9,613 bases of DNA from an uncultured Oscillospiraceae bacterium (GTDB lineage: Bacteria; Bacillota; Clostridia; Oscillospirales; Oscillospiraceae): assembly GCA_934591725.1 (NCBI GenBank), contig CAKTPR010000085.1, positions 1 through 9,613 of the forward strand, in the 5' to 3' direction. Below, piece by piece: positions 5,542 through 9,613 of this stretch (within the stretch, counting starts at the first letter, position 1; each line of letters starts with the position of its first letter). The notes below the pieces were generated by a model, which was not told the DNA's origin, ran no database searches, and saw nothing but the letters and a program-made list of their open reading frames with translations. The position numbers and the translations under genes are program-made.

Positions 5542-6705
5542 GTGACAGGTATCACAAAGACAAAGAAATATGTAAAACAGTTCTTTCAGAGAGCGGATAT
5601 ATTTCTGCTCATAATGTGCATCATATGCTCAATATACGGGATATACTCGATAAAAATCGCAGTCACAGGTATGTCGGCTGGCGGCTGGGACATGTCCGCT
5701 CCGTCGAAGTACATCGCAGTCCAGACCTTCTCGCTGTTCCTCGGTATCGCCGGCTTCGTGCTCTTCACGGTCATTGACGCGGACATCCTCGGCCAGCAGT
5801 GGAAAATACTGTGCGCGATAAATGTGCTGCTGCTCGTCGCGCTCGTCATCTTCGGGCAGGACGACGGCACCGGCAACAAGAGCTGGATCCGTTTCGCCGG
5901 TATCGGCATACAGCCTTCGGAGGTCATCAAGGTGCTGTACATAGTCGTCGCCGCAAAGCAGATGACTTATCTGAAAGAGTACCGGGATATCAATTCCTTC
6001 CTGTCGGTCGTGCAGATGGCGGCGCATTTCGGCATTGTGTTCCTGATGATCGTCGGCGTTTCCTCCGACCTTGGAAGCGCGGGTATCCTGCTCGGCGTCT
6101 TTCTGGTAATGTTCTATGCGCTGGGCGTGAAGCTCTACTGGTTCGCGATAGGCGGCGCGCTCGTCGCCTCGGCGATACCGCTGCTGTGGAACTACTTCTT
6201 GAAGGACTATCAGAAGAAGAGACTTGTCGCTCCCTACGATGCAAGCGTCGACCCCGATGGCTGGGGTATCAGATGGCAGACCACGCAGAGCAAGATGAGC
6301 CTTGCGTCCGGCCGTCTCACCGGAGTTGACGATGAGCATAGCACCACAGTCTTTACCGGCAAGCATACCGACTTCATCTTCTCCTGCATCGGCGAGCATT
6401 TCGGTATGATCGGCTGCCTTATCGTTGTCACGCTGCTGCTGATAGTCATAATCCATATCCTCAGGATCGGCCTGCATTCGAGCCGCACCTATGATATGCT
6501 GATCTGCTTCGGCGTCGCCGGAGCAATGCTGTTCCAGATGTTCATAAACATCGGCATGTGCATCGGCATCACGCCGGTCATCGGCATCACGCTGCCGTTC
6601 TTCAGCTACGGAGGTTCGTCAATGGTGACGATGTTCTGCGCCATGGGGCTTGTGTCGGGGGTCAAATACAAGCCCAAACCAGAGCATTTCGCGCTCGTGT
6701 TCTGA
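5542..6705 (+). CDS. SEDS-family peptidoglycan glycosyltransferase (RodA/FtsW/SpoVE)
   Basis: 387 residues, multi-pass membrane protein. SEDS proteins polymerise glycan strands from lipid II together with a class B PBP, in elongation (RodA) or division (FtsW). Hallmarks: NKSWIRFAGIGIQPSEVIK (112-130), SSDLGSAGILL (174-184), WQTTQSKMSLASGRLTG (245-261), the loop GKHTDFIFSCIGEHFG (273-288) holding the conserved acidic residue, and NIGMCIGITPVIGITLPFFSYGGSS (336-360). The HTDF loop and NIG-TPV-G-TLPFFSYGGSS pattern lean toward RodA, but I do not separate RodA from FtsW with confidence, so no symbol is given. Start: GTG at 5542. An in-frame TGA at 5533-5535 excludes an earlier start, and the next Met (residue 25) is inside the first membrane span. 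The AAAGG at 5535-5539 is unusually close to the GTG, so initiation may be weak. Monocistronic, with a terminator at 6733-6758. No PBP gene is adjacent. Confidence 0.92.
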   Translation: MTGITKTKKYVKQFFQRADIFLLIMCIICSIYGIYSIKIAVTGMSAGGWDMSAPSKYIAVQTFSLFLGIAGFVLFTVIDADILGQQWKILCAINVLLLVALVIFGQDDGTGNKSWIRFAGIGIQPSEVIKVLYIVVAAKQMTYLKEYRDINSFLSVVQMAAHFGIVFLMIVGVSSDLGSAGILLGVFLVMFYALGVKLYWFAIGGALVASAIPLLWNYFLKDYQKKRLVAPYDASVDPDGWGIRWQTTQSKMSLASGRLTGVDDEHSTTVFTGKHTDFIFSCIGEHFGMIGCLIVVTLLLIVIIHILRIGLHSSRTYDMLICFGVAGAMLFQMFINIGMCIGITPVIGITLPFFSYGGSSMVTMFCAMGLVSGVKYKPKPEHFALVF

Positions 6706-6732
6706 CCTTTAAAACGTCCGCTTTTTTTAAAA

Positions 6733-6758
6733 GCTCGGTTTCCAAACGGAAACCGAGC
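6733..6758. terminator. Bidirectional hairpin terminator between the SEDS and DUF975 genes
   Basis: GCTCGGTTTCC (6733-6743) pairs perfectly with GGAAACCGAGC (6748-6758) around an AAAC loop. The plus strand continues CTTTCATTATTATT, and the minus strand continues TTTTAAAAAAAG. It lies 27 bases after the SEDS stop codon and 12 bases after the DUF975 stop on the opposite strand, so it can serve both convergent genes. Confidence 0.85.
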
Positions 6759-6770
6759 CTTTCATTATTA

Positions 6771-7511
6771 TTAAATATCAACGTTGAAGGTATCATGGGT
6801 ATAGGCCGCGCCGCTGCGGAGAGCTTCAAAGTAAAGCGTCTTGGTCATGCCGATATAAGGCACCGTCCAGACGCGCACGGCATAGCCGAGCATGGGGATG
6901 AGGGAGAGAAGATACCAGCCGAGGAAGCTGAGGTCGAGTGCGAAAAGCTCGCCCTTGTGCCCTGACATCAGAGCCTTGGATTCACGGATGCACTGCATGG
7001 GTGACTTCGTGGGATCGTCGACGAGGATATAGATAGCCTGACTGTAACGGTAGTAGGCAATGATTCCCGGAAACACGAGCAGCATAGACCACAGGCCAAT
7101 AAAGACCGCTTCGAGAATGTTCAGGATAACGACCTTGAGCCCGAAGCCAAAGCCGTCGAGGAGGTTGCCGAAGCAGGGCGCGCTGCCGCGGACGGTGTTG
7201 AGCAGGAAAAGGATAAAGCCCGCGCCAACGATGCTCATCACGACGGTGAGCAGCGTGTCAAGAAAATAGGAGGTCGCGGGAGGGGCGATAATGTCAAGGT
7301 ATCTCAGCGCGTACTCATAGTTGCCCTCGGCGTAATACTGGAGGTAGCGCGCGGCGTCGGCATCGGTCATGTTGATGGAGAGCAGCCTTGATGACAGCAG
7401 GTTCACAAGCAGGCTCAGCAGCAGATAGACCAGCGCAACGGTGATTACTCTGGGATTTGAGGTGCGTATTTTTTCGGTGGCATTGCGTTTCAGTGCGGAA
7501 CGATCAGGCAT
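6771..7511 (-). CDS. DUF975 family integral membrane protein
   Basis: 246 residues. The N-terminus DRSALKRNATEKI is the short amphipathic DUF975 lead-in. Hydrophobic spans lie at about 22-44, 84-106, 126-150 and 188-212, with a further short one near the C-terminus. The family signature is clear: FPGIIAYYRYSQAIYILVDDP (147-167), ESKALMSGHKGELFALDLSF (177-196) and GWYLLSLIP (198-206). DUF975 proteins have no established biochemical role. Start: ATG at 7511 with AGGAG ten bases upstream. An in-frame TTG at 7532 would add seven residues but lies upstream of that site and is unlikely. The gene is monocistronic, with a promoter at 7551-7579 and a terminator at 6733-6758. It is divergent from the tRNA-Leu gene. 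Confidence 0.88.
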   Translation of the reverse strand: MPDRSALKRNATEKIRTSNPRVITVALVYLLLSLLVNLLSSRLLSINMTDADAARYLQYYAEGNYEYALRYLDIIAPPATSYFLDTLLTVVMSIVGAGFILFLLNTVRGSAPCFGNLLDGFGFGLKVVILNILEAVFIGLWSMLLVFPGIIAYYRYSQAIYILVDDPTKSPMQCIRESKALMSGHKGELFALDLSFLGWYLLSLIPMLGYAVRVWTVPYIGMTKTLYFEALRSGAAYTHDTFNVDI

Positions 7512-7550
7512 GGTGTGACAGCTCCTGTTCAATATACTTTTCTTAGTTAC

Positions 7551-7579
7551 AATATATCATTCCGGAGCGGGCGTGTAAA
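7551..7579 (-). promoter_or_regulatory. Promoter of the DUF975 gene
   Basis: On the minus strand TTTACA (7574-7579), 17-nt spacer, TATATT (7551-7556): five of six matches in each hexamer. It lies about 40-68 bases upstream of the ATG at 7511. Confidence 0.78.
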
Positions 7580-7609
7580 GAAAAAATTGGGATCCGGAAG
7601 AAAAATGAC

Positions 7610-7638
7610 TTGACAAGCGCGGCTGTGGATGCTATTAT
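7610..7638 (+). promoter_or_regulatory. Promoter of tRNA-Leu
   Basis: TTGACA (7610-7615), 17-nt spacer, TATTAT (7633-7638), a strong sigma-A type promoter. Transcription should begin near 7645, about a dozen bases before the mature tRNA 5' end, leaving a short leader for RNase P to remove. Confidence 0.85.
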
Positions 7639-7657
7639 AATCGAGCGTTCACGATAT

Positions 7658-7745
7658 GCGCGAGTGGTGGAATTGGCAGACTCGCTAGATTCAGGTTCTA
7701 GTGTCCACTCCGGACGTGCGGGTTCAAGTCCCGCCTCGCGCACCA
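7658..7745 (+). tRNA. tRNA-Leu (anticodon CAG)
   Basis: A complete class II tRNA of 88 nt with encoded CCA. The acceptor stem is GCGCGAG (7658-7664) with CTCGCGC (7735-7741), then discriminator A and CCA (7742-7745). The anticodon stem CTAGA/TCTAG (7685-7689, 7697-7701) encloses TTCAGGT, giving anticodon CAG (7692-7694), which reads CUG. A long variable arm with a GTCC/GGAC stem is typical of leucine tRNAs. The T arm is GCGGG-TTCAAGT-CCCGC. It has its own promoter and terminator. An integrase gene pointing at its 3' end makes that end the probable attachment site of the element to the right. The tRNA remains intact, as expected when the element carries a copy of the 3' end. Confidence 0.97.
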
Positions 7746-7754
7746 CATTTAAGG

Positions 7755-7784
7755 CTCGAAATCGTAAGATTTCGGGTCTTTTTT
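7755..7784 (+). terminator. Terminator of tRNA-Leu
   Basis: Nine-pair stem CTCGAAATC (7755-7763) / GATTTCGGG (7768-7776) with one G-T wobble and a GTAA tetraloop of the stable GNRA class, followed by TCTTTTTT (7777-7784). It lies ten bases after the CCA end. Confidence 0.9.
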
Positions 7785-7853
7785 ATATTTCTAAGAACTT
7801 TTCAGGCGAGTTTATTTTTCGCCGTTTCTCACTTTCCTTCGACAAAGGGCCGA

Positions 7854-7895
7854 TTTCTAACGTTTTTCTAACACTTTTCTAACGGGGTGTTAGAA
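7854..7895. repeat. Three tandem 11-bp repeats plus an inverted copy between tRNA-Leu and int
   Basis: TTTCTAAC begins at 7854, 7865 and 7876, exactly 11 bp apart, so all three copies face the same side of the helix. An inverted copy GTTAGAA (7889-7895) follows and contains the integrase stop codon. A near-copy TTTCTAAG starts at 7788, 66 bp (six units) further left. I infer arm-type or accessory recombinase/excisionase binding sites at the element end, on position and phasing only. Confidence 0.6.
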
Positions 7896-9032
7896 GAGGC
7901 TGGATGCCATTTTCTCGGTCAAAAGCTGTTTTCTCTGCATATCCAGGTGCCCGTAGATGTTTGCGGTCATCTGAATATCGGCGTGACCCATGTATTCCTG
8001 CACATCTTTCAGCGTAAAACCGTTGTTCAGGAGCAAGCTGGCGCAGCTGTGCCGAAGCTCATGGAAACGGATATGCGGCAGATGGTTGTTCTTCAGGAGA
8101 AGCGAGAAATGGGAAGATACATAGTCCGGGGAAAAGGGCGCGCCGTTGGGCCACTTGAAGATAAAATCGTTTTCCTCGTAGTCAGCGCCGCAGAGCTTTC
8201 GATTGATCGCTTCCTCGGTCTTGGCCTGGATAAAGATTTCTCTTGCCTCGGGCGATAAGGGGAAAGATCGGTGGCTGGAGCTGTTCTTGGTCTTGTCCTT
8301 GCAGACTGTGGTTGTGACCTTGGAAACGGTGTGCTTGATCGTGAGCCGTCCGGCGGTGAAATCTACGCTGTCCCATTTCAGCCCCAGGACTTCGCTCCGG
8401 CGCAGGCCGTACAGGGCGGTGATCTTCACAAGGGGATAGATGGGATCATCCTGGATCGCGTCAAACAGGGTTTTGAGCTGGTCGGCGCTGTAGTAGCTGG
8501 ATTCATACCGCTGCTTCTTCGGAAGCTCAACGAATTGACAGGGATTCGTTTGCAGCATGCCGTTTTTCACCGCCTCATTCAAGGTTTGGAGGATAATATT
8601 CTTATACTGCCGCAGAGACGAGGGAGACAGGCCACCCTTTCCGTCTTTGCGGCCTCTTGCTGCCTTTTCATCGAAAAAGGCTTGCAGATCGGATCGGGTG
8701 ACCTCCTGCAACAAAAGTCCGCTCTGATCGAAATAGGGGATCACCTGGGCGTTTGCCATCAGCTTATAGCCCTGAAAGGTCACAGCATCCACTCTGCGCT
8801 CCGCGACTTTCAGCCATGCCCGGATGTAGTCCGCGAACAAGATGCTGCTCACGGGTCTTGCAGGGGCTCTCTCGCACTCCAAAAGCGTTTCCCGCAAGAG
8901 CTGTTCCGCTTTTCGCTTGTTGCCTTTCACATCAAGCCCGGTGGCGATCCATTTTTGCTTGCGCTTGCCGTTCTCTTTCAAATTGACGATGATATAGTAC
9001 TTGTCATTTTTGATTTGCAGGCTGCCAGTCAT
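7890..9032 (-). CDS. int: Tyrosine recombinase/integrase of the element
   Basis: 380 residues. It cuts and joins DNA at the attachment sites through a 3'-phosphotyrosine. The N-terminal ~50 residues (SLQIKNDKYYIIVNLKENGKR) are an arm-type DNA-binding domain, about 60-165 a SAM-like core-binding domain (SILFADYIRAWLKVAERR, SSLRQYKNIILQTLNEAVK), and 175-375 the catalytic domain. Catalytic set visible: Arg211 in YGLRRSEVLGL, a Lys in the DKTKNSS hairpin (about 247-249), His324 and Arg327 in HELRHSCASLL, His350 in MGHADIQM and Tyr360 in TANIYGH. All are present, so it is probably active. Start at 9032 is chosen because AGGAG lies six bases upstream. An in-frame ATG at 9107 would add 25 residues inside the excisionase gene and lacks support. 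The gene overlaps the excisionase gene by 29 bases and points at tRNA-Leu. Confidence 0.95.
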   Translation of the reverse strand: MTGSLQIKNDKYYIIVNLKENGKRKQKWIATGLDVKGNKRKAEQLLRETLLECERAPARPVSSILFADYIRAWLKVAERRVDAVTFQGYKLMANAQVIPYFDQSGLLLQEVTRSDLQAFFDEKAARGRKDGKGGLSPSSLRQYKNIILQTLNEAVKNGMLQTNPCQFVELPKKQRYESSYYSADQLKTLFDAIQDDPIYPLVKITALYGLRRSEVLGLKWDSVDFTAGRLTIKHTVSKVTTTVCKDKTKNSSSHRSFPLSPEAREIFIQAKTEEAINRKLCGADYEENDFIFKWPNGAPFSPDYVSSHFSLLLKNNHLPHIRFHELRHSCASLLLNNGFTLKDVQEYMGHADIQMTANIYGHLDMQRKQLLTEKMASSLF

Positions 9033-9276
9033 CTCTGTCTCCTTTCTGACAGTCAGAGCAGCCTGCTTTGTCAGGTTTCTTAGCTGTGTACCACGCAGAG
9101 GCCACATACTCCACGAGGCAGGATTTCGGCACCCGAATGGACGATCCGATGCGAAGGTGCCGGATCGAATTGCTGTTTATGAGATTATAGGCGCTGTTCC
9201 GTCCGATGTGCAAAGCCTCGCTGACCTGCAGAACGGTCATAATGTCCGGGTAGGCTTCAAAGAGCAGTTCTTCCAT
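9004..9276 (-). CDS. Excisionase-like HTH (HTH_17/MerR-type) DNA-binding protein
   Basis: 90 residues. Residues 11-60 form a helix-turn-helix with wing typical of the excisionase/HTH_17 family: DIMTVLQVSEALHIGRNSAYNLINSNSIRHLRIGSSIRVPKSCLVEYV. Such proteins bend DNA at the element ends and bias the integrase toward excision. The last 30 residues (AKKPDKAGCSDCQKGDRDDW) are polar with a CSDC pair, and are encoded partly by the stretch overlapping the int start. They may be a by-product of gene overlap rather than a domain. Start: ATG at 9276, one base after the TGA of a 27-codon upstream ORF. Its own ribosome site is weak (GGGCGGGAA), so translation may depend on that ORF. Promoter candidate at 9384-9412. 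Confidence 0.82.
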   Translation of the reverse strand: MEELLFEAYPDIMTVLQVSEALHIGRNSAYNLINSNSIRHLRIGSSIRVPKSCLVEYVASAWYTAKKPDKAGCSDCQKGDRDDWQPANQK

Positions 9277-9277
9277 A

Positions 9278-9361
9278 TCATTCCCGCCCGTTTCCGCTCC
9301 GCGTGATCACAGCAAAATCAACTTTATTAATGACAGGATATTCAACATTTTCAAGGTACAT
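9278..9361 (-). CDS. Candidate 27-residue leader ORF coupled to the excisionase gene
   Basis: ATG at 9361 opens 27 codons (beginning MYLENVEYPVINKVDF and ending SGNGRE) with TGA at 9278-9280, one base before the excisionase ATG. AGGAAG sits ten bases upstream of the ATG. An in-frame ATG seven codons further up (9382) has no ribosome site. I recognise no family. The stop-start junction and the weak ribosome site of the next gene suggest translational coupling. It could equally be a chance ORF in the leader. Confidence 0.35.
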   Translation of the reverse strand: MYLENVEYPVINKVDFAVITRSGNGRE

Positions 9362-9383
9362 AGGGAACACACTTCCTATCATG

Positions 9384-9412
9384 ATTTTCTCATTTTTGCC
9401 GATTCTTGTCAA
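9384..9412 (-). promoter_or_regulatory. Candidate promoter for the leader ORF-excisionase-integrase unit
   Basis: On the minus strand a perfect TTGACA (9407-9412), 17-nt spacer and GAAAAT (9384-9389), which matches four of six -10 positions. It lies between the 31-codon ORF and the 27-codon ORF, with about 20 bases from the -10 to the ATG at 9361. If real, the mRNA leader would be very short. Confidence 0.4.
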
Positions 9413-9435
9413 ATTTTCAGAACATTTTTAGAGAT

Positions 9436-9531
9436 TTATTTATCTTCGCTTTTTCGGGCCATCTGCATGAGGCACATGATCGAAATGCCAAAAAAACCGC
9501 CTGCCATAAGGCCAAGAAAAAACTGCAGCAT
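9436..9531 (-). CDS. 31-residue DUF3789-like small membrane protein
   Basis: 31 residues: a hydrophobic segment LQFFLGLMAGGFFGISIMCLMQM (2-24) followed by a charged tail ARKSEDK. The glycine pattern (LG-M-GGFFG) and the I-MCL ending of the span match DUF3789, tiny single-span proteins commonly found near integrase modules of clostridial integrative elements; their role is unknown. Start ATG at 9531 has GGGAGGG seven or so bases upstream. Stop TAA at 9436-9438. A palindrome (9551-9567) and a terminator (9583-9607) lie upstream. Confidence 0.7.
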   Translation of the reverse strand: MLQFFLGLMAGGFFGISIMCLMQMARKSEDK

Positions 9532-9550
9532 ACTGGTTCCCTCCCAAATG

Positions 9551-9567
9551 CGTTTCATGGTGAAACG
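9551..9567. promoter_or_regulatory. Perfect 7-bp inverted repeat upstream of the DUF3789-like gene
   Basis: CGTTTCA-TGG-TGAAACG, a 7+7 palindrome with a 3-nt spacer, lies 20-36 bases upstream of the ATG at 9531, between a terminator and the ribosome binding site. It could be a repressor site or a small mRNA hairpin affecting translation. No convincing promoter is seen alongside it. Confidence 0.4.
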
Positions 9568-9582
9568 AATAAAAACGACAAA

Positions 9583-9607
9583 ATCCGCACTCTTGTGTAG
9601 TGCGGAT
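9583..9607 (-). terminator. Terminator of a leftward gene lying beyond the window
   Basis: Minus-strand hairpin ATCCGCACT (9599-9607) / AGTGCGGAT (9583-9591), nine perfect pairs with a 7-nt loop, followed on that strand by TTTGTCGTTTTT. The plus-strand side has no T-run. It shows that the element continues to the right with at least one more leftward transcript. Confidence 0.8.
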
Positions 9608-9613
9608 CGAAGG

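Larger units (their letters stand above)
7746..9613. mobile_element. Left end of an integrative element at tRNA-Leu (right end outside the window)
   Basis: From just past tRNA-Leu the gene content changes to a recombination module read leftward: tyrosine integrase, excisionase-like HTH protein, tiny ORFs including a DUF3789-type peptide, and a terminator from a further upstream leftward gene at the window edge. This order is standard for integrative and conjugative or mobilizable elements of gut clostridia. The exact left boundary is not proven: it may lie inside the tRNA 3' end (about 7722-7745) or slightly beyond. No second copy of the tRNA 3' end is seen in the window, so the other junction is to the right. 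Conjugation genes, if any, are not visible here. Confidence 0.75.

Noticed and set aside
5629..6477. Minus-strand ORF of 282 codons inside the SEDS gene
   Set aside because: Its translation is highly charged with no family resemblance, while the plus strand encodes an unmistakable SEDS protein.
7805..7823. GGCGA/TCGCC inverted repeat after the tRNA terminator
   Set aside because: Arms of five bases with a nine-base spacer and no U-tract are too weak to call a second terminator or a binding site.
7854..7895. Short CRISPR-like repeat array
   Set aside because: The unit is only 11 bp with no spacers and no cas genes, so it is a tandem binding-site type repeat, not CRISPR.
8271..9083. Long plus-strand ORF (270 codons) opposite the integrase gene
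   Set aside because: It is antisense to a complete integrase with all catalytic residues, its translation shows no recognisable domain, and no ribosome site supports it.
9303..9310. GTGATCAC palindrome upstream of the excisionase gene
   Set aside because: An 8-bp palindrome is expected by chance at this scale and it falls within the candidate leader ORF with no promoter next to it.

Overview
The window looks like chromosomal DNA of a moderately GC-rich gut-type Firmicute, most likely a clostridial (Oscillospirales/Ruminococcaceae-like) bacterium. The grounds are the gene families (DUF4097, DUF3795, DUF975, SEDS, tsaE-tsaB), strong AAGGAG-type ribosome binding sites, sigma-A-like promoters, and an integrative-element module typical of gut clostridia. 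No species can be named from the sequence alone.

Layout. (1) 1-240: 3' part of a broken IS200/IS605-type TnpA gene, running into a strong hairpin. (2) 221-775 (-): a short DUF4097 membrane-anchored protein with its own promoter, whose -10 box lies inside a perfect palindrome. (3) 945-3517 (+): a tight four-gene operon (winged-helix regulator, 12-cysteine DUF3795 protein, ABC ATPase, ABC-2 permease) with one clear promoter. It ends at a bidirectional terminator shared with the convergent operon. (4) 3583-5359 (-): tsaE-tsaB-upp, combining t6A tRNA-modification factors with uracil salvage. (5) 5542-6705 (+): a SEDS-family (RodA/FtsW) peptidoglycan polymerase. Its promoter is divergent from tsaE and the two -35 boxes overlap. 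(6) 6771-7511 (-): a DUF975 multi-pass membrane protein. (7) 7658-7745 (+): tRNA-Leu(CAG) with promoter and terminator. (8) 7746 to the right edge: left end of an integrated element, with tandem 11-bp repeats, tyrosine integrase, excisionase-like HTH protein, a 27-codon candidate leader ORF and a 31-codon DUF3789-type membrane peptide, all read leftward toward the tRNA.

How it works together. Regions 3-6 are ordinary chromosomal genes separated by well-formed bidirectional terminators at each convergent junction. The regulator-DUF3795-ABC operon is a self-contained export module of unknown substrate. The right-hand 1.9 kb is accessory DNA: integrase and excisionase genes next to a tRNA 3' end are the classic arrangement of an element that uses that tRNA as its attachment site. 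The other end lies outside the window.

No CRISPR array, riboswitch or clear new defence system was found. The most unusual signals are non-coding or very small: helically phased repeats between tRNA and integrase, a stop-start-coupled small ORF before the excisionase, the palindrome over the DUF4097 promoter, and the repeated motif in the tsaE/SEDS divergent promoter region.
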